A stretch of 64,000 bases of DNA from positions 1,116,001 to 1,180,000 of the forward strand of contig OZ244842.1 in NCBI GenBank assembly GCA_965220835.1. Direction: 5' to 3'. The notes beneath the pieces are model-generated. The model had not been told where the DNA came from, made no database searches, and saw only the letters and a list, made by a program, of their open reading frames with translations. Position 1 is the stretch's first letter, and each line of letters begins with the position of its first letter. Positions 56,243 to 64,000 of the stretch are shown piece by piece. Origin of the DNA: Azophilus sp965220835 (lineage in GTDB: Bacteria; Pseudomonadota; Gammaproteobacteria; Pseudomonadales; Azotimanducaceae). A program made the translations under genes and the position numbers.

Positions 56243-58696
56243 CTAGTTCTTATCGGCGTCACCTTCAACGCGTGAGGTCGAGAGATTGGTCAGGTGTTTG
56301 GCGGGGCTCTCAATGAGGCTCATCACCCGGATTGGCCTGTTCGACTCCACGGACAGCTGCCATTTGCCGGCACGGTCCCCAAACGCCCCATCCACGCCAA
56401 TGCCCTTCTCAAGCTGCTGGGCTGTCAAGGTGAGGGCGTTGCGCGCCGCCACTGTGACGCGCACGTCCGACTCCGAAGCCACGCCCTTGTCGTCCACTCC
56501 CGAGATAGTGACCTCTGCCGCCTGCGGTCCCGGATTGACCAGCCTGAGCAGGCTCAACTGATTGAAATTGCTGGCAGGGTTGAAGAAGGCCACTTCAGCT
56601 CCATTGCCTGACGTGGGTGCTTGATCGTAAAGGGATGTCACGAAACCGTCCTTGTGGCGCACGTAGCACAACACCTCGATGGCTAGTTCGCTGGTCAGTT
56701 CCAAGAACCAGTTCCCCGTTCCGGCACCAGTGCGGCCTGACAGCCCTTTGCCGGCGTTGCCCATCTCCAAGTCGTTTGAGTCGATGTGCACCGCTTGGTT
56801 GGCCGGGAGTGCTAACGTAAGCGGGTCGTAGGGCCAGTTCGACTCGTCGAAGGCCGTGATTCGAACCTCGCCCGACTGCGCAGTCCGATTGATGATGCGC
56901 AGGAATCCCTGCCGGCCTTCGGCGTCCCCGGCCGACGGAAACAAGGGCACGTTGAATGAGCCAGCCGTCTCGTTCACGGGGAAGGAGGATAGATTGGTTA
57001 TTTGGCCCGTGGGGTTGCTGAGCAGGTTCATGACGCCTATGGACTGAGTCGACTCCACGGTTAATCGCCACTTGCCCTGTCCGTTGCCCAGAGCGCCCGT
57101 CACTCCCACGCCGTCCTCCAAGTCGATGGCGGACAGAGTTACGGTGGCTTCAGGTGCTATGGAGACCTCCACCGCGGTGCCAGGCGAGTTTCCTTGGTCA
57201 TCCACGCCAGAGATCTTAACGTCCACCGACTCTGCGCCCGGATTGATCAACCGGAGAAGGCTCCTTTGGTTGTAATTGCTGGCTGGATTGAAGAACGGCA
57301 GCCAATGGCTCGTTGCGGTGCCTGGCACGACATCGTGCATCGCGGTCAGGGTTCCATCATTACCCCGGATGTAAGTCAGTACCTCGATATCCAGTTCGGT
57401 TAGCAGTTCGAGGCGCCAATCCCCCTCGCCGGTACCGCTGCCGCCGGCAATCCCCTTACTTGCGTTGCCCTGCTCCAAGTCGTCGGAATTGAAGTGGACG
57501 GTCTCACCCGAGTCCAACCACAGGCTTATGGACGGATACCTCGTGCCAGTGTCGTCGACCGGTACCACCTGCACTTGGCCCGACTTGGGTGAATGGTTGA
57601 TTACGCGTAGGAAACCCTGGTTTTGAAGATCGGCTGCGTGGGGAACCAGTGGCGCCACAGAATGCAAGGGAATCCAAGGAGCGCTTTCCGTTCCACCCTC
57701 GTCGCCTTCATCGCCTTCATCGCCTTCGTCACCTTCATCGCCCTCGTCGTCCTCATCAGCCTCGTCGCCTTCATCGCCCTCGTCACCTTCATCGCCTTCG
57801 TCGCCCTCATCACCGTCGATGCTCTCATCGCCCTCATCGCCTTCGTCGTCCTCGTCGCCCTCGTCATCCTCATCGTTCTCATCGCCCTCGTCACCTTCGT
57901 CGCCCTCGTCGCCTTCGTCGCCCTCATCGCCCTCGTCGCGCTCGTCGTTCTCATTTCCCTCGTCATCCTCGTCGCCTTCATCATTCTCGTCGCCTTCGTC
58001 GTTCTCATCGTCTTCGTCGTTCTCATCGCCTTCGTCACCCTCGTCGCCATCGTTGTTCTCGTCGCCCTCATCGCCCTCGTCGTCCTCATTACCCTCGTCA
58101 TTCTCGTCGCCTTCGTCGTCTTCATCCCCTTCGTCGTCCTCGTCCCCCTCATCGCCTTCATATCCTTCGTCGCCCTCGTCGCCCTCGTCCCCCTCATCGT
58201 TCTCGTCGCCCTCATCGCCCTCGTCGTTCTCATTCCCCTCGTCGTCCTCGTCGTTCTCATCGCCTTCGTCGTGCTCGTCACTTTCGTCGTGCTCGTCGCC
58301 CTCATCGCCCTCGTCGAACTCGTCGTCCTCGTTTCCCTCGTCGCCCTCATCCCCCTCGTCATTCTCGTCCCCTTCGTCGTCCTCGTTGTCCTCGTCGTCT
58401 TCATCCCCCTCGTCATTCTCGTCGCCTTCGTCGTCCTCGTCGCCTTCGTCGTCCTCGTCGTCCTCATCCCCCTCATCGCCGTCGTTATCGTCTTCATCAT
58501 CGTCTTCATCATCATCATCGTCTTCATCATCGTCATCGTCGTCGTCATCGTCTTCGTCGCCATCGCTGGCGTACACTTCCTGCACGCCCAGAACCGAGGA
58601 GACTTTTCCACCGAGAAAACTCGGAAACAGGGTGATCAACGTCGCAGCCAGAAACAAGACCAGTTGCTGAAGGATGGAAGGCTTTTCGGATTTCAT
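56243..58696 (-). CDS. Exported protein with about 290-residue Asp/Glu/Gly repeat and four tandem beta-type modules
   Basis: An 817-residue protein of unknown function. Residues 10-30 are hydrophobic and VYA at 41-43 looks like a signal peptidase site. Residues about 45-334 consist almost only of D, E, G and N in DEGDEGDE-type repeats. The C-terminal 480 residues contain two copies of a roughly 215-residue unit, each made of a LRVINHS/LRIINRT-type and a LRLINPG/LRLVNPG-type module (SNYNQRSLLRLINPGAE; SNFNQLSLLRLVNPGPQ), probably beta sandwiches. No Cys was noticed in the acidic part. The acidic region could bind Ca2+ or other cations. The C-terminal repeats recall secreted proteins of marine bacteria, but I cannot name the family. 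Confidence 0.88.
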   Translation of the reverse strand: MKSEKPSILQQLVLFLAATLITLFPSFLGGKVSSVLGVQEVYASDGDEDDDDDDDDDEDDDDDEDDDEDDNDGDEGDEDDEDDEGDEDDEGDENDEGDEDDEDNEDDEGDENDEGDEGDEGNEDDEFDEGDEGDEHDESDEHDEGDENDEDDEGNENDEGDEGDENDEGDEGDEGDEGYEGDEGDEDDEGDEDDEGDENDEGNEDDEGDEGDENNDGDEGDEGDENDEDDENDEGDENDEGDEDDEGNENDERDEGDEGDEGDEGDEGDEGDENDEDDEGDEDDEGDEGDESIDGDEGDEGDEGDEGDEGDEADEDDEGDEGDEGDEGDEGDEGGTESAPWIPLHSVAPLVPHAADLQNQGFLRVINHSPKSGQVQVVPVDDTGTRYPSISLWLDSGETVHFNSDDLEQGNASKGIAGGSGTGEGDWRLELLTELDIEVLTYIRGNDGTLTAMHDVVPGTATSHWLPFFNPASNYNQRSLLRLINPGAESVDVKISGVDDQGNSPGTAVEVSIAPEATVTLSAIDLEDGVGVTGALGNGQGKWRLTVESTQSIGVMNLLSNPTGQITNLSSFPVNETAGSFNVPLFPSAGDAEGRQGFLRIINRTAQSGEVRITAFDESNWPYDPLTLALPANQAVHIDSNDLEMGNAGKGLSGRTGAGTGNWFLELTSELAIEVLCYVRHKDGFVTSLYDQAPTSGNGAEVAFFNPASNFNQLSLLRLVNPGPQAAEVTISGVDDKGVASESDVRVTVAARNALTLTAQQLEKGIGVDGAFGDRAGKWQLSVESNRPIRVMSLIESPAKHLTNLSTSRVEGDADKN
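57695..58565 (-). repeat. Low-complexity tract encoding acidic repeats
   Basis: About 870 bp of degenerate 6- to 9-bp repeats of the GAYGAGGGC type on the minus strand. The plus strand reads as long frames rich in Leu, Val, Ile, Ala or Ser, which are by-products. Such tracts are prone to length change; copy number may differ between related genomes or be collapsed in assembly. Confidence 0.85.
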
Positions 58697-59103
58697 GACG
58701 GGTCACCTACTGGGCAGTGTGAAAGGAGAGATGTTCGAGTGGGAGGGCGCGAATTCGAATCGCCCCACTTATGAGATTGGAACCGGGGAAGCTGGCAACA
58801 AGGGGTCTCAGGCCATGTGCGATTGGCCGAGCCATCCAGATTGTAAAGGCCTGTGGTTCGCTCCATCGCGAGAACTCACGTTCAAGCTTTTGGCTTCTGC
58901 TGAACGAATCAACGGAATCGTGACGTAAGCAGAGTCAGGCGGTGCAGCAATTGCCGCGCAGTCCACTCTTTGCTCAGACTTCGCTAATTCGTTGCCAGAC
59001 CACGGAGCCTAAACGATGTTGCTTGTGTTGTGCAACCGATCAAGCCGAAACAAACATCGGCATTGCGAAACCCCGCTCGTTCCACCGAGGGTTGTGCAAC
59101 CGG
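58697..59103. other. Intergenic region upstream of the acidic-repeat gene
   Basis: No gene is convincing in this 407-bp gap. A GC-rich imperfect hairpin at about 58738-58771 (GTGGG...GGGCG / CGCCC...CAC) lies in the likely leader of the acidic-repeat gene. A frame of 84 codons on the plus strand has no recognisable motif. Confidence 0.5.
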
Positions 59104-59799
59104 CTATCTCAGCCTCACCTGAGACAGATTGAAGCTCACGATGATCCGATCCGCGTCTTTACCGGCTTCCTTGGAATTGTTCGGGCCCACGGCATGGTAC
59201 AGCCAACTGGGGAAGATCAGCATTCTTCCGGCCACGGGTTTGAATCGGACCTTTGTCCAGCAGTCCCGTGGGCGCCTGGTTCCCGGAACGTACTTGACGG
59301 GACTCATCAGGTTCTGGGTGCGCGGGTCGATGAACTCGAGTCGGCCCGAATTGTTCGGTGCCTGAACGTAGTACACGCCGCTCCAGATGCAGCCGGGATG
59401 CACGTGGGCACGGTTCGAGGCTCCTGGCGGATTGACGATCGACCACATTGAGCCGATGTTGAGGCGGTAGGACTTGTGGTATCCGAGTTCTCGGCACATC
59501 ATGCCCGTGGCAGCGTCCACGCAATGAACCAATCCCGCAAACGAAACGTCCTTGTGCAGCTTGACTTGGCTGTGCCAACCGCCCAGTTGGGGATAGTTCG
59601 ACTTGCGCACACCTCCCCGGTCGCGGTCCCGTTCGGCGTAGATTGCCTCGATCAACTGCTGGTTAAGAGCCTCGCTGTCTGGAACAGTCAGAGAGAATAT
59701 GTGCGTCGGAAAGTAGCGGCCGACCTTAAGCGAGCCTGCGGACAGGCTGACCTCTCCGGTGCTGTCCGAAACTGGAACATGCGGGGCTTCACCGGTCAC
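59104..59799 (-). CDS. 2OG-Fe(II) oxygenase (TIGR02466-type)
   Basis: A 231-residue 2-oxoglutarate/Fe(II) oxygenase of the type annotated as putative 2OG-Fe(II) oxygenase. ASNRAHVHPGCIWSGVYYVQ carries the iron His, LEFIDPR the strand following it, and GRMLIFPSWLYHAVGPN ... DRIIVSFNLSQ the distal His and 2OG Arg. No signal peptide; cytoplasmic. Function of the family is not established. It is transcribed in the same direction as the acidic-repeat gene, 407 bp upstream of it, so a shared transcript is possible but not evident. Confidence 0.85.
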   Translation of the reverse strand: MTGEAPHVPVSDSTGEVSLSAGSLKVGRYFPTHIFSLTVPDSEALNQQLIEAIYAERDRDRGGVRKSNYPQLGGWHSQVKLHKDVSFAGLVHCVDAATGMMCRELGYHKSYRLNIGSMWSIVNPPGASNRAHVHPGCIWSGVYYVQAPNNSGRLEFIDPRTQNLMSPVKYVPGTRRPRDCWTKVRFKPVAGRMLIFPSWLYHAVGPNNSKEAGKDADRIIVSFNLSQVRLR

Positions 59800-60190
59800 T
59801 TCACTTTCTCAACGGCCTGTTGCGGGACCCTGCTGGCTGCCATGGCGGTTTGCCGACCAAGACACTGAGTGCATCTGCAACCCCGGTTCAGTTCTTCACC
59901 GCCTCAGCCTATAGCATGCGGAGCGGCATTGCCAAGTGCCGCAAGGATTCGGGTGATGGCGGCGTTCCGCGTCCATCGCGGACGTCGACGCACTCTCGTT
60001 CTCGGGACAGTCTTTGCAGAATTTGTGTGAAGGAACGGCACTACGCGCACGTCCGAGAGCGTGCGCCCGCCCCTTGGTTCGGGATGCCGCCGCTCCGATG
60101 AATGGTGCTCGGTTCCACAGGAATTGAAGGCTGCCGAAACGGCAATGCGAACCGAAGGTCCGCTCCGTCCGGAAGCGATCGGTCGCTCCT

Positions 60191-60240
60191 TCGATTGGTC
60201 AATCGAAATGACCTTTCCGTACGTAAGTTAGTACTAACTT
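60191..60240. promoter_or_regulatory. Two palindromes, possible operator
   Basis: TCGATTG-GT-CAATCGA (60191-60206) is an inverted repeat, and AAGTTAGTACTAACTT (60225-60240) is a perfect 16-bp palindrome. They lie 105-155 bp upstream of the peroxiredoxin start. A TTGGTC and a TAGTAC within them could be promoter-like. No regulator gene is adjacent. Confidence 0.5.
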
Positions 60241-60288
60241 CAGTCCAATTTCGAGAATGGTGCCTTCGCCTTTGCGTGGGAAACGGGT

Positions 60289-60324
60289 AGGCTACCTGAT
60301 CGGGACAGGCTACCTGAACGGGAC
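60289..60324. repeat. 18-bp tandem repeat in the peroxiredoxin leader
   Basis: AGGCTACCTGATCGGGAC (60289-60306) is followed directly by AGGCTACCTGAACGGGAC (60307-60324), one mismatch. It ends 20 bp before the ATG at 60345, and its position suggests leader RNA or a paired protein-binding site. Confidence 0.75.
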
Positions 60325-60344
60325 ACACACAAGGAAGGCATGAT

Positions 60345-60947
60345 ATGAACGCGATGGGCCGCATCGGAATTTGCTTGCTGGTGGCGCTTGCGCCGCTGGC
60401 TGGCCACGGCGTTGAGGTGGGCGACCCTGCCCCGGAATTCGAACTGCAGGGCTCCGATGGCGAGTTGCACCGGTTGACGGACCATCGGGGCCAATCCGTG
60501 GTGGTGCTGGCCTGGTTTCCCAAGGCCTACACGCGCGGCTGCACCATTGAGTGCAAGTCCTTGGCCCAAAAAGGGCATCTGATCCGCGAGTTCGAGGCTG
60601 CCTACTTCATGGCCAGCGTCGACCCCTTGGCCGACAACATTGGCTTCGCCCGCGAGCAGCAGGCGGACTTTCCATTGCTGAGCGACCCCACAAAGGAGGT
60701 GGCCGCTGCCTATGGGGTGCTGACGGGAGCCGGCTACGCGGCTCGGCACACCTTCTACGTGGGCTTGGACGGCACGGTCATCGCCATTGACCGAGCGGTG
60801 CGTCCGGCCACGGCTGCCGAGGACATCGCTGCGAAGCTGGCGGAGCTGGGGGTCGCGCGAAAGGTCGCCCAAAGCAGCCGCGACCGCCCCATGCAAGGGC
60901 ACGCCGAGGTCGCCGCACGAGCCGAAGGGCAAACGCAAGTAAGATAG
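60345..60947 (+). CDS. AhpC/TSA-type peroxiredoxin (BCP-like), with signal peptide
   Basis: A 200-residue peroxiredoxin. Residues about 5-22 (GRIGICLLVALAPLAGHG) form a signal peptide, so it probably acts in the periplasm. The peroxidatic Cys is in AYTRGCTIECKSL, the resolving Cys possibly three residues on, as in BCP-like proteins. It would reduce hydroperoxides using a thiol partner. SD AAGGAAGG precedes the ATG. The next gene follows after 24 bp. The last 30 residues are not conserved in appearance. Confidence 0.88.
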   Translation: MNAMGRIGICLLVALAPLAGHGVEVGDPAPEFELQGSDGELHRLTDHRGQSVVVLAWFPKAYTRGCTIECKSLAQKGHLIREFEAAYFMASVDPLADNIGFAREQQADFPLLSDPTKEVAAAYGVLTGAGYAARHTFYVGLDGTVIAIDRAVRPATAAEDIAAKLAELGVARKVAQSSRDRPMQGHAEVAARAEGQTQVR

Positions 60948-60971
60948 CCAACACCAATCGGGAGACAGCCC

Positions 60972-62663
60972 ATGGCCTACGATCTGCTCATCAAGGACGG
61001 CGTTGTGGTGGACGGCTCCGGCGGCGCCCGCTACCGGGCGGACGTTGGCGTGCGCGATGGCCGCATTGCCGCAATCGGCCGCATCAATGAACGCGCTAAG
61101 CAAACCTTGGACGCCGAAGGGCAGGTCGTGGCGCCGGGGTTCGTGGATGGGCACACGCACATGGACGCCCAAGTGTTCTGGGACCCCATTGGCGCATCCT
61201 CCTGCTACCACGGCGTCACCAGCGTGGTGATGGGCAACTGCGGCTTCACCTTGGCACCCTGCAAGCCGGCGGAGGCGGACTTCGTGTTCCGCAACTTGGA
61301 GCGGGCCGAGGACATCTCCCGCGAGGCCATGCTGGCCGGCATCGACTGGCAATGGGAGACCTTCCCGGAGTTCCTAGACGCGGTGGAGGCGCTGCCCAAG
61401 GGCATCAACTACGCAGGCTACATCGGCCACTCCGCCTTGCGCACCTACGTGATGGGCGAACGGGCCTTTTCGGAGGCCGCCACCGAGGCCGACCAGCAAG
61501 CCATGGAGCGCTTGGTTCAAGAGGCCGTGCACGCCGGCGCCATCGGCTTTTCCACCTCCCGCACCTTCAACCACACAACCGCCGACGACCGCCCCGTGGC
61601 CAGCCGCTTGGCAAACTGGGACGAGGTGCGCGGCATCGTCAACGCCATGGGCGCCACCGGCAAGGGCTTGTTTGAATTGGCCGGTGAGGCGCCGGGCCGG
61701 GATCCGGAACGCATTCGGGAATACCATGAGCGGCTGCGGGACTTGGCGGTGGAGTCCGGGGTCACCCAGACTTGGGGCATGTTCAGCGTGCGCGTGGCCC
61801 CGGAGCTGTGGCGCCCGTACTTCGACCTGCTCAATGAAACCGCAGCAGCCGGCGGGCGCATGTTCGCCCAGGTGCACAGCCGGGCGCTGAACGTGCTGCT
61901 GTCGTTCAAGACCTACACGCCGTTCGACAAATGGGACGTTTGGAAGGACCTGCGCAGCCTGCCCCTTGATGCGCAGAAGGCAAAGCTCAAGGACCCGGCG
62001 CTGAAGGCGCAGCTGATCGCCTCGGCCAGCGCCGAGTACCAGGGCCCGCGGGTGGTCGGCGCGGAGGCCCGCCCGCCGAAGTGGGATTGGGTGTATCCCA
62101 TGGCGGACATGGCTCAGGACCACCCCAGCATGGCGGAGTTGGCGGCGCGCAAGGGCTTGCATCCAGTGGAGCTCATGATCGACCTTTCCTTGGAGCACGA
62201 CTTCGACATCTACTTCCGCCAACCCATTGCCAACGAAGACCAGGAGCACGTGCTGGAGATGATGAAGCACCCGCGCTCCGCCATCACGTTTTCCGACTCC
62301 GGTGCCCATGTGGCCCAAATCATGGACAGTTCCCTGCAAACGCACCTGCTGAGCCACTGGGTGCGGGAGCGGGAAGCCTTCACGTTGGAGGAGGCGGTGC
62401 GCCAGATCACCTACAACACGGCCACCCTCTGGGGCCTGCACGACCGGGGCCTGATCCGCACCGGCATGGCTGCCGACCTAGTGGTCTTCAACCCAGACAC
62501 CATCGGTCCGCGGCTGCCGGAAGTGGCGCACGACCTGCCCGCTGGCGCCAAACGGCTCAAGCAGACTGCGGACGGCATCAAGCACACGGTGGTCAACGGG
62601 GAGGTGCTGCTGACAGGCAACGAACACACCGGCGCAACGCCGGGGCGCCTGCTGCGCGCTTAG
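60972..62663 (+). CDS. N-acyl-D-amino-acid deacylase/amidohydrolase family protein
   Basis: A 563-residue metal-dependent amidohydrolase of the D-aminoacylase group. VAPGFVDGHTHMDAQVFWDP holds the metal His pair, VVMGNCGFTLAPC the conserved Cys region and TFSDSGAHVAQIMDS the catalytic Asp. It removes acyl groups from N-acyl-D-amino acids or related compounds. It follows the peroxiredoxin by 24 bp and is convergent with hspQ, with a 4-bp overlap of the stops. Confidence 0.9.
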   Translation: MAYDLLIKDGVVVDGSGGARYRADVGVRDGRIAAIGRINERAKQTLDAEGQVVAPGFVDGHTHMDAQVFWDPIGASSCYHGVTSVVMGNCGFTLAPCKPAEADFVFRNLERAEDISREAMLAGIDWQWETFPEFLDAVEALPKGINYAGYIGHSALRTYVMGERAFSEAATEADQQAMERLVQEAVHAGAIGFSTSRTFNHTTADDRPVASRLANWDEVRGIVNAMGATGKGLFELAGEAPGRDPERIREYHERLRDLAVESGVTQTWGMFSVRVAPELWRPYFDLLNETAAAGGRMFAQVHSRALNVLLSFKTYTPFDKWDVWKDLRSLPLDAQKAKLKDPALKAQLIASASAEYQGPRVVGAEARPPKWDWVYPMADMAQDHPSMAELAARKGLHPVELMIDLSLEHDFDIYFRQPIANEDQEHVLEMMKHPRSAITFSDSGAHVAQIMDSSLQTHLLSHWVREREAFTLEEAVRQITYNTATLWGLHDRGLIRTGMAADLVVFNPDTIGPRLPEVAHDLPAGAKRLKQTADGIKHTVVNGEVLLTGNEHTGATPGRLLRA

Positions 62664-62962
62664 TGAACGGTGTGCGGCTGGTAGCGGCGGCCGTTGTAGC
62701 TTTCGAAGTAGTGGCCGAGCATGGGATGCTCTATCTGCGAAAGGTCGCGGCTTGGCGTCAGGTGCCGCTCCGCCACATAGGTGCTTTGGGCCGCGCCATC
62801 CACCAGCACGTGGTACCAGGGCGCATCCTTGGGCGGCCGGCTTAGGGCCACCGCCTCGTACCACTCCTCGCTCAGTTCAAACTCGGCGTCGGCTTGGAAG
62901 ATGACGCCGCGATAACCGAACTTGCGGTGCTTGACGATCTCGCCGGGAGCGAACTGGGTCAC
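62660..62962 (-). CDS. hspQ: HspQ / YccV-like hemimethylated-DNA-binding domain protein
   Basis: A 100-residue protein with FAPGEIVKHRKFGYRGVIFQ, APWYHVLVDG and YVAERHLTPS, the HspQ/YccV pattern. HspQ promotes Lon-dependent protein turnover in E. coli and binds hemimethylated DNA in vitro. GTG 62962 is chosen because AGGGAA precedes it and homology starts there; the longer frame to 63079 adds unrelated residues. Short stress protein, cytoplasmic. Confidence 0.92.
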   Translation of the reverse strand: MTQFAPGEIVKHRKFGYRGVIFQADAEFELSEEWYEAVALSRPPKDAPWYHVLVDGAAQSTYVAERHLTPSRDLSQIEHPMLGHYFESYNGRRYQPHTVH

Positions 62963-63135
62963 GCTAGATTCCCTAAGGTGGTGGCATTCAATCTTGGCCG
63001 GACTGCAGGGACAATGGTAGCAGGCGCAAGCGCTTCGCGAGTGAGTTGCGGCTTCGCCAACGCGAACCACCCCCACCAATTCAGCGGGCGTGACATCGGG
63101 CTGGTTCCTCGCACGCGCTGTGGCGCGCGCGCTTT

Positions 63136-63161
63136 AGCCCGCGGGCTGGAGCCCGCGGGCT
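63136..63161. repeat. Pair of 12-bp GC-rich palindromes (REP-like)
   Basis: AGCCCGCGGGCT occurs at 63136-63147 and 63150-63161, separated by GG. The arrangement resembles REP-type intergenic palindromes and lies between divergent hspQ and soxC-like genes. A transcription or mRNA-stability role is possible. Confidence 0.7.
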
Positions 63162-63233
63162 GCTGCTGGACCGGCCGCGTGACCGTGTTAGCATGAAACT
63201 TCATCATTTGAACGGCACCTGAGCTTTCCCGGG

Positions 63234-64000
63234 ATGGCTGAACTCACGAGACGCTTGACACGCCTGCGGCCGGCTCCGGAGCACTTTCTAAGCCCAGCGG
63301 ACCTACAAGCCGCGAGGGAGGGACGGCGCCGATTTCTGCGCACCAGCCTGCTTGCGGCGGGCGCGGCGGCAGCAGCCCCGATAAGGGCCGAAGCCCGCGG
63401 GGCAGACCCGGACATCGTCAATTTGCCGCCTTGGACCACCAGCGTTGGCAGCCCGGTTGCCGCCCGGCCCTATGGCTCGCCGTCCCAGCATCGCCGCACG
63501 CTGCAAAGACAGCAGTTGCCGGGCCTTTCCCCGGTGGGCGCCAACTCCGCTTCCTACTGCCCCTTGCAAGGCCTGTTCGGCATCATCACCCCGTCCGGCC
63601 TGCACTACGAGCGCCACCACCACGGCTGGCACGACATCGACCCGCGACGCCACCGGTTGATGATCAACGCATCCCATCCGGGGCTGATGGCCGAACCCCG
63701 CATCTACACGGTGGAAGACCTGATGCGCCTGCCACCGGTGTCCCGCATCCACTTCATCGAGTGCAGCGGCAACACCGGCACCGAGCGGGCTCAGGCGACG
63801 GTGCCCACGGTGCAGTACACGCACGGGCTGCTCTCCTGCTCCGAGTTCACGGGCGTTCCGTTGCGCTTGTTGCTGGAGGAGTGCGGGGTGGATTTCCGCC
63901 GTGCGCGCTTCGCCTTGGCGGAAGGGGCCGATGGCGCCTCGCTGACCCGCACCATACCCATGGAGATGATCGAGTCCGGCGAGGTGCTGGTGGCCTACGG
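63234..64000 (+). CDS. soxC: SoxC-like sulfite dehydrogenase molybdopterin subunit, 5' part
   Basis: The frame runs off the right edge; 255 residues are visible. REGRRRFLRTSLLAAGAAAAA is a Tat signal, so it is periplasmic. The sulfite-oxidase-family core is clear: SGLHYERHHHGWHDIDP, RIHFIECSGNTGTE with the molybdenum-ligand Cys, and VPTVQYTHGLLSCSEFTGVP. SoxC with SoxD oxidises sulfite or the Sox-bound sulfane; the partner cytochrome would lie to the right. ATG 63234 was chosen because the frame starts there before the Tat motif. Confidence 0.88.
   Translation, partial: MAELTRRLTRLRPAPEHFLSPADLQAAREGRRRFLRTSLLAAGAAAAAPIRAEARGADPDIVNLPPWTTSVGSPVAARPYGSPSQHRRTLQRQQLPGLSPVGANSASYCPLQGLFGIITPSGLHYERHHHGWHDIDPRRHRLMINASHPGLMAEPRIYTVEDLMRLPPVSRIHFIECSGNTGTERAQATVPTVQYTHGLLSCSEFTGVPLRLLLEECGVDFRRARFALAEGADGASLTRTIPMEMIESGEVLVAY

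Larger units (their letters stand above)
59800..60344. other. Intergenic region with palindromes and direct repeats before the peroxiredoxin gene
   Basis: This 545-bp gap between divergent genes has no convincing gene; small frames show no motifs. The last 150 bp carry palindromes (60191-60206, 60225-60240) and an 18-bp tandem repeat (60289-60324), described separately. The left 350 bp shows nothing recognisable. Confidence 0.55.

Noticed and set aside
58738..58771. tRNA-like 3' end (TTCGAAT with GC-rich stem)
   Set aside because: Only a T-arm-like loop is present; no acceptor, D or anticodon arms could be drawn, so it is treated as a simple hairpin.
57623..58774. Long plus-strand frames rich in Leu/Val/Ile or Ser opposite the acidic repeat
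   Set aside because: They are complements of a low-complexity coding tract; no start context or domain, and composition is dictated by the GAYGAGGGC-type repeat on the other strand.

Overview
Organism: the window is GC-rich (roughly 60-65 % by eye) and bacterial. Its gene content points to an uncultured, probably marine, gammaproteobacterium: HspQ, a DUF1285 protein, PhoB/PhoR, ETF-ubiquinone oxidoreductase, and a TonB2-type operon (DUF3450, TtpC-like, ExbB, ExbD, TonB, TPR). The lineage is inferred from families, not from a marker search. Both window edges cut genes (murF on the left, a soxC-like gene on the right). No rRNA, tRNA, CRISPR array, IS element or prophage was recognised.

Layout. 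1-5.3 kb: 3' end of murF, a YiiX-like papain-fold hydrolase, a 16/40-bp tandem array, moaA, DUF1285, ETF-QO. 5.6-9.9 kb: a CoxM/CoxS/CoxL-like molybdenum hydroxylase operon with a MoaD-like gene; the coxS-like 3' end is repeated three times. A perfect 40-bp-arm hairpin element follows. 10-14.6 kb: HAD hydrolase, SDR, phoR/phoB with a Pho box, dienelactone hydrolase. 14.9-20.2 kb: TonB energising operon whose last two genes carry three +1 frame breaks. 20.2-24.5 kb: ribE, pyrF and an IorA/IorB-like molybdenum hydroxylase. 24.5-30.2 kb: a tightly overlapping operon (GNAT, NTP transferase, diacylglycerol-kinase-like lipid kinase, AspH/LpxO-like hydroxylase, decayed GMC oxidoreductase), then a HigBA module and a LicC-like nucleotidyltransferase; it looks like a lipid head-group or acyl-chain modification locus. 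30.5-36.0 kb: TauD-like dioxygenase, VapBC-like module, and a four-gene operon of larB and larE between two aldo/keto reductases. 36.2-41.4 kb: rhodanese, PPOX-like flavoprotein, MauD-like thioredoxin, CoA-transferase, FAD-oxidoreductase/SelD fusion. 41.6-43.5 kb: an AT-richer restriction-modification island. 43.6-47.3 kb: SPFH protein, DsbA-like protein, DMSO-reductase-family enzyme. 47.3-52.9 kb: an acyl-CoA/dicarboxylate catabolic operon (MmgE/PrpD, two MaoC hydratases, CitE-like lyase, acyl-CoA dehydrogenase, MetX-like acyltransferase). 53-56 kb: Apd1-like ferredoxin, second hairpin element, PlsC-like acyltransferase, alpha/beta hydrolase. 56.2-60.3 kb: an exported protein with about 290 residues of Asp/Glu/Gly repeats, a 2OG-Fe(II) oxygenase and a palindrome-rich leader. 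60.3-64 kb: peroxiredoxin, D-aminoacylase-like amidohydrolase, hspQ, soxC-like gene.

Themes: molybdenum enzymes are dense (two xanthine-oxidase-family enzymes, one DMSO-reductase-family enzyme, one sulfite-oxidase-family enzyme, plus moaA and a MoaD-like gene). The most unusual items are the two hairpin elements with a shared 51-nt loop and co-varying perfect stems, the larBE/aldo-keto-reductase operon, the candidate lipid-modification operon, the repeated stop-codon regions in two molybdenum-hydroxylase genes, and the acidic repeat protein.
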